44,729 bases of DNA from Loigolactobacillus zhaoyuanensis (GCF_003946385.1 NZ_RHOE01000016.1:1-44729), one strand, 5' to 3'. Positions 8,242 to 16,356 are shown, numbered from the stretch's first letter. Translations and numbers: made by a program. Notes: generated by a model from the sequence alone, not told the origin.

Positions 8242-9525
8242 ATGAATAAAAACCGGATCGTTGGCGCGGCACTTGCAAGTACGCTATTATTTGCGCCATT
8301 GTTAGCTCAAACGACAACTGTATTGGCGGATAGTTTCTATGCTAATCAAACCAATGCGGAACGGGCTGATATTACCAATTGGGTGGCTAATGATAGTGAA
8401 CAAATTAGTAGTAATATTGACGCTCAACATATCGACGTCAATAATTTAAATCAGAATAAGTACATTATTCAATGGGGTGATACGTTATCTGGTATTTCTG
8501 AAGCAACGGGAATTTCAGTGCGTAAATTAGCGTATGATAATAACATTAAAAACATTGATTTGATCTATGCTGGCGATAGCTTAGTTTTGAATCGTGGTGG
8601 CTATGTTCCTAGCGACTGGTATTATCAGGGTGATGGGACACGAGTTGCGAACACCAAGGTAACCATCAATAATTTTACTGATAATAGCGATAACTCGGTT
8701 CATATTGATGTTTCTCCAGTCATCATCAATGATAATTCGACTCAAGAAAATAACGAGTACGTTTCACCAGCTGATGATACCGCCACGTCAAACCCTGCAG
8801 ACGCTACTGATGCTACCACTAGTTCTAGTGATACAACCACTTCTAGCGAGTCTTCTTCTGCCAGCGAAGCAACGACTTCTGAGTCTTCTAGTGATGCGGC
8901 CGATTCAACAAGCATTACTTCTAAAAAGAGCACCAAAGCTGCCCGCACAACTGGTACAACAACTTTAGATGAAGATGAATTTGCTGAAGCAATTAGTGAT
9001 AAATTAGCTGATAAAATAGGACTTGATGATGACGCAGATCTCACCGTTGATTTTACTGCGCAAACTGATGATACTGAGTCTGATGAATCTAGTGATAGTG
9101 AATCTGTAGATGCTGATAGTAGCACAGATACCGAATCTGAATCTACTGATACCGACACTGACAGTGAAGCGTCAGATACACAAACACTTTATGATGAAGA
9201 TCAGACGATCACGACTAGTAATCAAAAGTTAACGACTAAGAATGCTAATAAATTAGCTAAGCAGATCTATCGGCAATTAAAAACGGATAAACAGTTAAGC
9301 GATATTCGTGACGCAGATACGATCGAATTAACTGTGACTGCGACTGATGATGGTTTTGATTTTAACGTCACATTAACTGCAGATGACGCTGATGATAGCT
9401 CAGATCCGGAAACCGATACAGATAGTTCAAGTGATGACACTAACTCAGAGTCCGACGAAGACAGTAACAATACGGTGACGACTGATTCTGATGAGGATGT
9501 CAATACAGACGTCGAGGACTTTTAG
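8242..9525 (+). CDS. Secreted LysM protein with acidic Ser/Asp/Thr tracts
   Basis: 427 residues. A signal peptide (1-29, ending TTTVLA) is followed by a short region and one LysM peptidoglycan-binding domain (about 72-115, YIIQWGDTLSGISEATGI). No enzymatic domain is visible. The rest alternates low-complexity Ser/Thr/Asp/Glu tracts with two similar small modules: residues about 235-272 (DEDEFAEAISDKLADKIG then DLTVDFT) and about 330-385 (NANKLAKQIYRQL then ELTVTATDDG). The C-terminus is a long acidic tail without LPXTG or a membrane helix, so attachment should be by LysM only. GGAGGG precedes the ATG. Function unknown; a wall-associated structural, cation-binding or matrix protein is possible. 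Confidence 0.85.
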   Translation: MNKNRIVGAALASTLLFAPLLAQTTTVLADSFYANQTNAERADITNWVANDSEQISSNIDAQHIDVNNLNQNKYIIQWGDTLSGISEATGISVRKLAYDNNIKNIDLIYAGDSLVLNRGGYVPSDWYYQGDGTRVANTKVTINNFTDNSDNSVHIDVSPVIINDNSTQENNEYVSPADDTATSNPADATDATTSSSDTTTSSESSSASEATTSESSSDAADSTSITSKKSTKAARTTGTTTLDEDEFAEAISDKLADKIGLDDDADLTVDFTAQTDDTESDESSDSESVDADSSTDTESESTDTDTDSEASDTQTLYDEDQTITTSNQKLTTKNANKLAKQIYRQLKTDKQLSDIRDADTIELTVTATDDGFDFNVTLTADDADDSSDPETDTDSSSDDTNSESDEDSNNTVTTDSDEDVNTDVEDF

Positions 9526-9592
9526 TCTAAATAGATTTAACCAGCCATCTTTTAAGATAGCTGCTAATTAATTGAAAGGAACTATTGGGTCG

Positions 9593-10060
9593 ATGAAAAA
9601 GAGAAAATGGGTCATTTTTAGTGTGTTGATCGTCATTATTTTGGCGGTCGGTGGTGGGTTTTATTGGAATATGAGTCATTCAGTGGCGAAGCGGCTCCCA
9701 GGGAATACTTATCGTTATCAGAGTGTTTCTAAAGATAAGTCACTCTACGTCACGTTTGCTGAGAATGATAATAAAATCGTGGTCAATCAAAATAAAAACA
9801 CCGCACTTGCTGCTGCTAAAAGTCAAAGTTCCTTTGACAAAGAATATAAGCTACAATCAAAGGAAGTTACTTGGAACTATAAGGCTGAAGCGGGGACATT
9901 AACGCTAGCGCAGATCAAGGATAATAAAGTATCGCAGTGGCAATACAATAAGATCCTTGCGACAAGTAATAAGTTCACTGCGCGTAGTTTTACTTACCAA
10001 ATTGCACAAGCGGGTCAAGGCCAAGTTAAAAGCAAAACAGTGTTTGAAAAGGTCAATTAA
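9593..10060 (+). CDS. Small membrane-anchored extracytoplasmic protein
   Basis: 155 residues from the ATG at 9593, with GAAAGGA 12 nt upstream. A longer frame opens with TTG at 9572 but would overlap that ribosome site. One N-terminal helix (about 7-28) after the basic start MKKRKW acts as anchor or uncleaved signal. The remaining 125 residues are polar and probably outside the cell. There is no lipobox Cys. It follows the LysM gene by 67 nt and may share its transcript. I do not recognise the family. Confidence 0.7.
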   Translation: MKKRKWVIFSVLIVIILAVGGGFYWNMSHSVAKRLPGNTYRYQSVSKDKSLYVTFAENDNKIVVNQNKNTALAAAKSQSSFDKEYKLQSKEVTWNYKAEAGTLTLAQIKDNKVSQWQYNKILATSNKFTARSFTYQIAQAGQGQVKSKTVFEKVN

Positions 10061-10076
10061 ACTATAGCAAATATTA

Positions 10077-10130
10077 AAACAAGGGAATTACGACAGGTTT
10101 AATACGTCGTAATTCCCTTGTTTATTTTTT
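10077..10130. terminator. Strong terminator between convergent genes
   Basis: An 18-bp perfect stem (10077-10094 with 10106-10123) is followed by ATTTTTT. It ends the rightward unit and can also serve the leftward transporter gene that ends at 10160. Confidence 0.93.
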
Positions 10131-10159
10131 ACCGAGTAGTTGTTCAATGATTAAATTGG

Positions 10160-11107
10160 TCACTTAGTTGTTTCTGGTGTGGCCAATGAGTTTTGGCGAC
10201 GTAAATATTTAAGATAACGCAGTGAAATGCAGCCGACCACTACTAATGCGATCAAACTTTCGCCACGAGCTGCCAATTGGAGCCAGACAAGGTGCTGACC
10301 ACCTTTTTGCAGGTAGTCGACTAAGTAGGTCATGGCCAAGGCGCTGATCACTAACGGAAAGGTGAAAGCTGCATAGCTGGGACAAAAGGGCACTTGTGCT
10401 AGTCGTGGCATTAAAAAGAGCACGAATAAGTAGGCTAGTTGTGCCAAAATAACTAAGCCCCACAGCAAGAAAATCTGGGGATGGGCAAAGTCACGCAAGT
10501 AGCCGGCTAAGCACAAGGAGCCAGGTGCGGCCATAACGGTGATCAAAGGTAATGTTGCTTCCGGCATTTTCCGAACAAACAGGACGCGCCATATGACAAA
10601 CGGCAGTAAGACTAGGTAAGCACTTAAGGCTAGCCAGAAGGTAATCTGACCCAGCAACGGATTGAAATTAGCAGCCGTCAAAGGAATAACACCGATACCG
10701 ACGTAGACAATAAACCAACTAGGATAGATTTGCGTGAATTGTAACTGGTGTGTACCAACAAAGCGCCACGTAAAATAAACTAATAACCCGTATTGCAAGA
10801 TAACGCCAAGGTACCAAATACTATTAGCTAGTACGGGATAAGCCGTGAAAAAAGTGGCGGCGACCAACAATGCCATCGAAAAATTAGGTGCAACGGAGGC
10901 AATGATTGGATCATGCAGATCAGTTAAAGTATCTTGCGGTGCACTAATAATTTTTAACACGATAACGAGAATTAAAGCGATACCAATCATACCTAAAAAA
11001 TCACCGATCAATAAGTGCTGATAATCCTTAAATAGATTACCCAGCGATACGATTGCTAAAATTAAGCCACAAATTGGCAGTGGAATTGATTTCAAAAATC
11101 TAGACAA
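10160..11107 (-). CDS. TDT-family transporter (TehA/Mae1/SLAC1-like)
   Basis: 315-residue integral membrane protein with about ten helices filling almost its whole length. Family features are PLPICGLILAIVSLGN at the N-terminus, a PSWFIVYVGIGV helix in the middle and PGSLCLAGYL after it, as in tellurite-resistance/dicarboxylate transporters. Family members move C4-dicarboxylates, sulfite or anions; the substrate here cannot be told. The start is TTG at 11107, with AGGAGG 8 nt upstream on the minus strand (11116-11121). It is divergent from purA and has its own promoter. Confidence 0.82.
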   Translation of the reverse strand: MSRFLKSIPLPICGLILAIVSLGNLFKDYQHLLIGDFLGMIGIALILVIVLKIISAPQDTLTDLHDPIIASVAPNFSMALLVAATFFTAYPVLANSIWYLGVILQYGLLVYFTWRFVGTHQLQFTQIYPSWFIVYVGIGVIPLTAANFNPLLGQITFWLALSAYLVLLPFVIWRVLFVRKMPEATLPLITVMAAPGSLCLAGYLRDFAHPQIFLLWGLVILAQLAYLFVLFLMPRLAQVPFCPSYAAFTFPLVISALAMTYLVDYLQKGGQHLVWLQLAARGESLIALVVVGCISLRYLKYLRRQNSLATPETTK

Positions 11108-11145
11108 GTACGGCGCCTCCTACTTTAAAAAATGAAACTGATACC

Positions 11146-11174
11146 ATTTTACGTAACTTTGCTAACTTTTACAA
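11146..11174 (-). promoter_or_regulatory. Promoter of the TDT transporter
   Basis: Read on the minus strand: TTGTAA (11174-11169), a 17-nt spacer, then TAAAAT (11151-11146). Confidence 0.6.
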
Positions 11175-11251
11175 CAGCCGGGAAAGATTTAATTAATGTT
11201 CGTGTTTTAGTCGATAATTTATATTTTTAAAAAATTTCATTCGGATTTAAC

Positions 11252-11280
11252 TTGAAGTGAACTCTTTTTCTTGATAGAAT
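11252..11280 (+). promoter_or_regulatory. Promoter of purA
   Basis: TTGAAG (11252-11257) and TAGAAT (11275-11280) with a 17-nt spacer, about 60 nt before the start codon. Confidence 0.65.
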
Positions 11281-11341
11281 AAGCCTTGGTGTGTTGTTGC
11301 AGTGCAGCAAGACATACACTAATTCAATGAGGTGTTATTAT

Positions 11342-12634
11342 ATGGCATCAGTTGTTGTAGTAGGATCCCAATGGGGCGATGAAGGAAAAGGAAAAATCAC
11401 CGATTTCTTGGGCGAAAGTGCCGACATTATTGCTCGGTCACAAGGCGGCGACAACGCAGGACATACGATCCATGCGCTAGGCAAGGTCTTAAAACTTCGT
11501 TTAATTCCATCCGGTATTCTGTATCCCAACAAACTCTCGATCATCGGTAACGGTGTGGTGGTCAATCCAGAGTCGTTGGTAGCAGAATTGGACTACTTAG
11601 CTGAAAATGGGGTAACGGCGGATAATCTACGAATCTCCGACCGCGCCCACGTTATCTTACCCTACCATATCGAACTTGACCGCTTGCAAGAAGCAAGTAA
11701 AGGCGATCAGAAAATCGGCACCACCAATCGCGGTATCGGCCCAGCTTATATGGATAAAGCAGCCCGTACTGGGATTCGGATGGTCGATCTACTCGATAAG
11801 GATGTTTTTGCAGCAAAATTACGTGAAAACCTTGATTTTAAGAATCAGTTATTCACTAAAATTTATGGTGGCCAAGCGTTGAACTTTGACGATATTTTCG
11901 AACCATTTTATGCTTATGGTCAACGTTTAAAACAGTTTGTTACGGATACATCAGTCTTATTAAATGACGCCTTGGATGAAGGCAAAAAAGTCTTATTTGA
12001 AGGCGCACAGGGTGTGATGCTGGATATTGACCAAGGTACCTATCCATTTGTTACGTCATCTAATCCAGTTGCTGGTGGCGTTACCGTTGGCAATGGCGTT
12101 GGTCCAACTCAGATCAACCGAGTCGTTGGCGTTTGTAAAGCCTATACCTCACGGGTTGGCGATGGTCCATTTCCAACTGAATTATTGGATGAGACCGGCG
12201 ATTTCTTACGTGAAGCCGGCCACGAATACGGCACAGTGACTAAACGGCCACGGCGAATCGGCTGGTTTGACTCCGTTGTTATGCGCCACGCCAAGCGGGT
12301 TTCTGGCCTAACTGATTTGTGCCTGAACTCAATTGACGTGTTAACTGGCCTTAAAACGGTTAAAATTTGTACCGCTTATGAACGCGATGGCGAGACGATC
12401 TACCATTATCCAGCCAGCTTGGATGAATTAGCCAAATGCAAACCAATCTATGAAGAAATGCCTGGCTGGCAAGAAGATATCACTGGCGTTAAAACGTTGG
12501 CAGAGTTACCGGAGAATGCGCGCCACTATGTTGAACGGGTGGCTGCTTTAGTTGGCGTCGATATCGCGACCTTCTCTGTTGGTCCAGATCGTGATCAAAC
12601 CAATGTATTGACCGATATTTGGCAAGAAATATAG
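11342..12634 (+). CDS. purA: Adenylosuccinate synthetase
   Basis: Joins IMP and aspartate with GTP to give adenylosuccinate, the first step from IMP to AMP. The start is ATG at 11342 ([18 protein letters not shown]), with GAGGTG upstream; a longer frame from 11291 reaches back into the leader and is not supported. At 430 residues it has the family length. The GTP-binding loop GDEGKGK, the IMP-binding segments DNAGHT and [11 protein letters not shown], the switch region and the C-terminal GPDRDQTN are all present. It is transcribed alone. The interspersed repeat starts on the base after the stop codon. Confidence 0.97.
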   Translation: MASVVVVGSQWGDEGKGKITDFLGESADIIARSQGGDNAGHTIHALGKVLKLRLIPSGILYPNKLSIIGNGVVVNPESLVAELDYLAENGVTADNLRISDRAHVILPYHIELDRLQEASKGDQKIGTTNRGIGPAYMDKAARTGIRMVDLLDKDVFAAKLRENLDFKNQLFTKIYGGQALNFDDIFEPFYAYGQRLKQFVTDTSVLLNDALDEGKKVLFEGAQGVMLDIDQGTYPFVTSSNPVAGGVTVGNGVGPTQINRVVGVCKAYTSRVGDGPFPTELLDETGDFLREAGHEYGTVTKRPRRIGWFDSVVMRHAKRVSGLTDLCLNSIDVLTGLKTVKICTAYERDGETIYHYPASLDELAKCKPIYEEMPGWQEDITGVKTLAELPENARHYVERVAALVGVDIATFSVGPDRDQTNVLTDIWQEI

Positions 12635-12865
12635 AAAAAGAGTGTTTCATAAGGTGCTCAGCTATTACGTTTCTTTATGAAGTTTGGCTGTAAGCAGAGC
12701 TGGTTAGCTTACATTCCAGCGCCAGTGGACGGAACGAGTGCGACTTGAACTTGGCGGTTTTTGCCATAGTTCAATCGACAACGGGAAGTAGGTTCTGCTT
12801 AGCGGTTAAGCGCCAGTTCTGATACTTGTCGAACTTAGTTGTTAAAAACGGGCGACAGTGGCGCG
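12635..12865 (+). repeat. Interspersed intergenic repeat, copy 1
   Basis: Begins with AAAAAGAGTGT directly after the purA stop codon. Shared blocks with the copy at 37959-38250 (opposite orientation) are AAAAAGAGTGT plus CATAAG, GGTTAGC, GCGACTTG, the hairpin at 12745-12774, TCGACAACGGGAAG (identical, 14 nt), GGTTCTG/CGTTCTG and CGACAGTG near the end. Similarity is patchy outside these blocks, as expected for old repeats or RNAs conserved in structure. A local hairpin TGTAAGC (12689-12695) with GCTTACA (12707-12713) is also present. It contains no open frame that I believe. Confidence 0.7.
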
Positions 12866-13003
12866 TTGGCGAGCTAATTTTTCCTAAATAAACCCAAAAG
12901 CAGATGGAAAAATGGATCTCGCCAGCCACGCATAGTTCTAAATGGCATAACCCGCCATCAAGAACTATCGACACATCTGGTCCACTGGCGCCTCCATTCC
13001 AGC
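12720..13003. repeat. Palindromic block bounded by 11-bp inverted repeats
   Basis: CGCCAGTGGAC (12720-12730) and GTCCACTGGCG (12980-12990) bound 271 bp that hold several further hairpins: TGGCGAG (12867-12873) with CTCGCCA (12918-12924), and TAGTTCT plus ATGGC (12933-12946) with GCCAT plus AGAACTA (12954-12967). The bordering motif GGAATGGAGGCG, read on the minus strand across 12988-13000, recurs on the plus strand at 13229-13241. Confidence 0.65.
12745..12774 (+). ncRNA. Conserved hairpin, copy 1 of 3
   Basis: TTGAACT-TGGC pairs with GCCA-T-AGTTCAA. Copy 2 (38058-38088, minus) has TTGGACT-TGCCG with CGGCA-AT-AGTCCAA, and copy 3 (38115-38144, plus) has TTTAACT-TGGCG with CGCC-TT-AGTTAAA. Base changes on one side of the stem are matched by changes on the other, so the fold rather than the sequence seems to be kept. 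Calling it an RNA is inference. Confidence 0.5.
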
Positions 13004-13345
13004 TGGCAATGGTTGAACATTCAACAATTGATTGTTTAAGCAGTAAAGTTAGTTGCAGTTAGAACGTAAAATGCCGGCAAAACAGCCTTTCAACTGTTTT
13101 GCCGGCATTTTTATGCGCATATAACTTACTTTAAAACTTCGAATCACTAATCACTGCCGGTTAATCCTAATTGAACTAGCTAAGGAGATTAAACTAACTA
13201 ATTAAATAGTGATCTAACGCTGCCAAGGTGGAATGGAGGCGTTCCATACACCAGCGCCGGAATGGAACCGAACTCAATCTAGCATTACAGCCGAACTTCA
13301 GAAAGAGCCTATATTACTTATATCGTGGTCCTTTTGGTACAGTGA
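13004..13345. other. Non-coding stretch before modC
   Basis: No credible gene. It holds the terminator at 13068-13112 and, at 13229-13268, a further copy of the GGAATGGAGGCG and CCAGCGCC motifs arranged as a hairpin (GTTCCAT 13241-13247 with ATGGAAC 13262-13268). The modC gene ends at its right border, and I see no clear terminator for modC. Confidence 0.5.
13068..13112 (+). terminator. Strong terminator downstream of the repeat
   Basis: An 18-bp stem (AAAATGCCGGCAAAACAG 13068-13085 with its complement at 13094-13111) ends in TTTTT. It stands 433 nt after purA, so if it ends the purA transcript the whole repeat block would be 3' untranslated RNA. Confidence 0.85.
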
Positions 13346-13981
13346 TTAAATTGATAATTGCAAAATGTTCTGCGTAAAGGCAGTGATCTCATCGCGTCGA
13401 TGGGAAACGACGATGACCTGGGTGCTAGGCGTTTTTGTCAGCACTTTTTTTGTTAGCTCAATGGCACGCCAGCGCAATTGATCGTCGAGCCCAGTGAATG
13501 GTTCGTCCAGCAGCAGTAGTTGCGGCTGTAAAATTAGCGCCCGGCATAAGGCGACGCGCTGCCGTTGACCGCCAGAAAGTTGGGTCACTGGCCGGGTTAA
13601 ATAAGGCTGCAATTCTAGCTCCGTGATCAATTGTTGTTCAAAGTTAGTGGTAACTTTTTGTGGGTGTGCTTTCAAGCGCTGATAAAATTCGATGTTGGCT
13701 TGCGCGCTTAAATGCGGAAATAGCGCCAAATTTTGGAACATAAAGCCTAATTGGCGCGCCGCTGGCGGTAAATTGATCTGTTGTTGAGCGTCAAACCAAA
13801 CTTGCTGGTTACAACTAATTCGGCCAGCTTCAGCCGTAGTTAAGCCCGCGATGATCCGCAGCAGCGTAGTTTTACCAACACCAGAAGGACCCATTAAGCC
13901 ATAGATCTGGTTAGTAAGCGTCGCTTGAAAATTTAATTGACGCTCATTCATTTGTTTGTGAATATCGATGTTGAGCGTCAT
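13346..13981 (-). CDS. modC: Molybdate-type ABC transporter ATPase, short form
   Basis: ATPase that should power the ModB permease. The 211-residue protein contains Walker A GPSGVGKTTLL (about 31-41), Q-loop FMFQN, signature LSGGQRQRVALCRAL, Walker B LLLLDEPFTGLD and switch His in VVVSHRRDE. It ends right after the ATPase domain: the C-terminal Mop/TOBE molybdate-binding regulatory domain that many ModC proteins carry is missing. The start ATG overlaps the modB stop by 4 nt (ATGA), so the two are translationally coupled. Tungstate as substrate cannot be excluded. Confidence 0.85.
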   Translation of the reverse strand: MTLNIDIHKQMNERQLNFQATLTNQIYGLMGPSGVGKTTLLRIIAGLTTAEAGRISCNQQVWFDAQQQINLPPAARQLGFMFQNLALFPHLSAQANIEFYQRLKAHPQKVTTNFEQQLITELELQPYLTRPVTQLSGGQRQRVALCRALILQPQLLLLDEPFTGLDDQLRWRAIELTKKVLTKTPSTQVIVVSHRRDEITAFTQNILQLSI

Positions 13982-14643
13982 AGCGGTTGCTTTCTCCTTT
14001 CAATTTGCTGGTTAAGTAGGTGGATCAGCAATAAAGCCAGTACGCCGATCAAAATGTTGACCCCACTTAAAAACAAAGCCGTCTGCGTGTCGCCGCCTTG
14101 AATTGAAAAATAAATACTGGTGGCGATGGTATCGGTTTTGCCTTCAATATAGCCGGCAACCATCAATGAAGCGCCAAATTCACCTAGTCCGCGGCAAAAG
14201 GTTAACAATAGGCTGATGATCAAACCTTGGTAGGCATTGGGTACGACAACCAAACGCAGCGTTTCAAGTGGTGTGGCACCCATAACGGTTGCCGCTTCGA
14301 TCAAATTAGGGTCAACACTTTGCAAGGCGGCTTTTAAGGCTTGATACATGATCGGCAGGACCACGATGATCGTAGCTAGCGTCGCGCCGCTTAAGGTGAA
14401 AATTAGACTATAGTTATGAAATAATGCTAAAAAACGGCCACCTAAGCCGAATTTACCGAATAATTGCAATAAAAATAAACCGACTACGGTTGGCGGCAGC
14501 ACCAGTGGCAGCAGTAACAGACTTTCTAGTAACCAGCCAAAATGGGTTCGCCGGCGTAATAAATAATAGGCCACGGGTAAAGCAATCAAGAAGGTAGTTA
14601 GGGTGGCACTAAAGGCGATAAGTAGTGAATGAATGATCGGCAT
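13978..14643 (-). CDS. modB: Molybdate-type ABC transporter permease
   Basis: 221-residue inner membrane permease with about five or six helices and the ATPase-docking EAA motif EAATVMGATPLETLRL (about 117-132). GLGEFGASLMVAGY is typical of the ModB/CysT group. AGTAGGTG precedes the ATG. It lies 19 nt after modA and overlaps modC. Confidence 0.9.
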   Translation of the reverse strand: MPIIHSLLIAFSATLTTFLIALPVAYYLLRRRTHFGWLLESLLLLPLVLPPTVVGLFLLQLFGKFGLGGRFLALFHNYSLIFTLSGATLATIIVVLPIMYQALKAALQSVDPNLIEAATVMGATPLETLRLVVVPNAYQGLIISLLLTFCRGLGEFGASLMVAGYIEGKTDTIATSIYFSIQGGDTQTALFLSGVNILIGVLALLLIHLLNQQIERRKQPL

Positions 14644-14662
14644 CGAGGCACCTACTTTATAA

Positions 14663-15430
14663 TTAATTAGCCATTTTAAAGCCAGCTTGTTTAAAAACTT
14701 TCTGGGCAGATCGACTTGCTAAATAACGATTGAATTTTTTGGTGGCGCGTTTTTTAGCGGCGTCGGTCGCACTGACACCAACATAGTAGCGAATTGGGCT
14801 GTGCGTTTTTGCGGGTACTTTAGCGCTGATACGGACTTGGTCACTAATTCTAGCATCAGTGCGGTAAACGAAGCCAATTTCAGCATTGCCACTGGCAACA
14901 AAGGCCAGCACCTGACGAACATCATTGGCGTAGACAAATTTATCGGTCAATTGTAGTTTCAGACTGGCTAAACTTTCCGTCGCATAGCGGCCAGCCGGCA
15001 CTAATTTAGGTTCACCCAGCGCGATTTTATTGGCTGCTTGTAATTGCTGCTTTAACGTTCCTTTTAAAGCACGCGCCTGCTTATTTTGAATCACGACTAG
15101 ATCGTTTTTCAACAAAACCTTACTATTAATAGCTTTGTCAGCTTGCGTCAACGCCTGCATATCCGTTTTACTAGCGGTCAGTACGCCATCGATCGGTGCG
15201 CCGCTTAATACTTTTTGTTTAATTTGGCCAGAACCGGCGAAGTCAAGGTCGATCTTAACCTTAGGCTGCTTGGTTTGATATTGTTGAGCAATTTCAGTTA
15301 GGCTGTCTTTGAGGCTAGCTGCCGCAGAATAGTGGATCGTGACGGCCTGGGCGGGTGCTGTATGTGAGGTAAGTAGACCAAATGAAACAATAAGGAATCC
15401 GCTTACAAATAATAATAACTTTTTAATCAA
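14663..15430 (-). CDS. modA: Molybdate-type substrate-binding protein
   Basis: Captures the oxyanion outside the membrane and hands it to ModBC. I place the start at the TTG at 15430, with AAGGAG 8 nt upstream; a longer frame from ATG 15448 contains that ribosome site and has none of its own. The result is 255 residues. The signal peptide ends TAPAQA before VTIHYSAAASL, and the lipobox Cys found in most Gram-positive binding proteins is absent, so the protein is either released or stays attached by an uncleaved signal. Oxyanion-binding motifs YSAAASL and FAGSGQIKQK and the later VASGNAEIGFVY are present. Confidence 0.88.
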   Translation of the reverse strand: MIKKLLLFVSGFLIVSFGLLTSHTAPAQAVTIHYSAAASLKDSLTEIAQQYQTKQPKVKIDLDFAGSGQIKQKVLSGAPIDGVLTASKTDMQALTQADKAINSKVLLKNDLVVIQNKQARALKGTLKQQLQAANKIALGEPKLVPAGRYATESLASLKLQLTDKFVYANDVRQVLAFVASGNAEIGFVYRTDARISDQVRISAKVPAKTHSPIRYYVGVSATDAAKKRATKKFNRYLASRSAQKVFKQAGFKMAN

Positions 15431-15499
15431 AAAATCAGCTCCTTGCATTTAATGATAAATCAAGTTGGGGGTGAATTTTACTGATTGGTCCATACTCGA

Positions 15500-15528
15500 A
15501 TTATAGCAAAGAAAAAAAGGTTAGCCAA
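15500..15528 (-). promoter_or_regulatory. Promoter of modABC
   Basis: Minus strand: TTGGCT (15528-15523), a 17-nt spacer, TATAAT (15505-15500) with an upstream TG (extended -10). The -35 box lies inside the terminator and the last codons of the upstream hydrolase gene. Confidence 0.7.
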
Positions 15529-15547
15529 AGTATTCCTTTGGGTAACC
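15512..15547 (-). terminator. Terminator overlapping the end of the C26 hydrolase gene
   Basis: GGTTACCCAAAG pairs with CTTTGGCTAACC (plus-strand 15536-15547 and 15519-15530), followed on the minus strand by seven T. The stem includes the last codons and the stop codon of the gene. Confidence 0.85.
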
Positions 15548-16318
15548 TTCGCCAATTTTATGCACGATTTTTATTGATTGTTGTGGTGCCTGGGTTGCTA
15601 ATTTTTCACTACGTTGAATGAAGTCTTTGAACAGTTCTTGCATCTCAGTGTAATGTTTGTACATATTTTCTGGGTGCCATTGGACGGCTAAAATCTGGTC
15701 GCTGTCAATCGACTCGATTGCCTCGATCACGTGATCATCGGCGTGGGCCACGCTGCGTAAGCTTGGTGCCAACTCCTTGACCGCTTCGTGGTGCCGCGAA
15801 TTAACGTAAGCTCGTTCACCTAAAAGCGTGTTCAGACGTGAATCTGCTTCAACCGTAATATGATGTGTCGGTAAATTACCAGGCGAGGTTTGTGCGTGCT
15901 TCATTTGCGCTGCTGGGTCTTCAGAAAGATCTTGATATAAAGTACCACCTAACGCGACATTGATCACTTGCATGCCGCGGCAAATACCAAAGATACTTTT
16001 GCCAGCAAGCAGTGATTGCTTGACCAGCTCAATTTCAAATTGATCACGTGGGATGTAAGTTTGACCCAATTTCATATGCGGTTCTTCATGATAAAAAGTT
16101 GGATCGACATCGAAACCGCCAAGGAAAAGGACGCCATCAAAAGTATCGATATAATCAGTAACGTTTTCTGGAGCGCTGTTAGGTAAGATTATTGGGATCC
16201 CACCAGATTTCAGAATCGCATTAACTGCCATTCGTGGCGCAAAATCAGCGTTTCGTTCGTTGATCACCTTTGTAGCTTCGGTCAGTGTATCGGCAGGTAT
16301 TGCGATTCTCGGTCTCAT
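15521..16318 (-). CDS. Class I glutamine amidotransferase-like hydrolase (peptidase C26)
   Basis: Resembles gamma-glutamyl-GABA hydrolase (PuuD type) and related C26 enzymes that cleave gamma-glutamyl bonds. The nucleophile Cys lies in FGICRGMQVIN (about 107-117) and the His/Glu pair in QWHPEN. The substrate-site segment GGFDVDPTFY is also family-like. The start is ATG at 16318, with GAGGGGA upstream; the in-frame ATG at 16336 overlaps that site. This gives 265 residues. There is no polyamine or GABA pathway gene nearby, so the substrate is open. Confidence 0.88.
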   Translation of the reverse strand: MRPRIAIPADTLTEATKVINERNADFAPRMAVNAILKSGGIPIILPNSAPENVTDYIDTFDGVLFLGGFDVDPTFYHEEPHMKLGQTYIPRDQFEIELVKQSLLAGKSIFGICRGMQVINVALGGTLYQDLSEDPAAQMKHAQTSPGNLPTHHITVEADSRLNTLLGERAYVNSRHHEAVKELAPSLRSVAHADDHVIEAIESIDSDQILAVQWHPENMYKHYTEMQELFKDFIQRSEKLATQAPQQSIKIVHKIGEGYPKEYFG

Positions 16319-16356
16319 TAATGAGTCCCCTCTCATTGGAATTTAATAGTAGCCAC

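Noticed and set aside
8742-9158. Minus-strand open frame rich in Ser/Val/Asp opposite the LysM gene
   Set aside because: It is the mirror of the low-complexity Ser/Asp codons and has no ribosome site.
11195-11248. PurBox-like words (AATGTTCGTGTTT and TTCATTCGGATTT) before purA
   Set aside because: Each has two or three mismatches and the spacing of 28 nt does not fit paired PurR sites.
12771-12974. Minus-strand 67-codon frame inside the repeat behind purA
   Set aside because: It covers the conserved hairpins, has no ribosome site and is not conserved as a frame in the second repeat copy.
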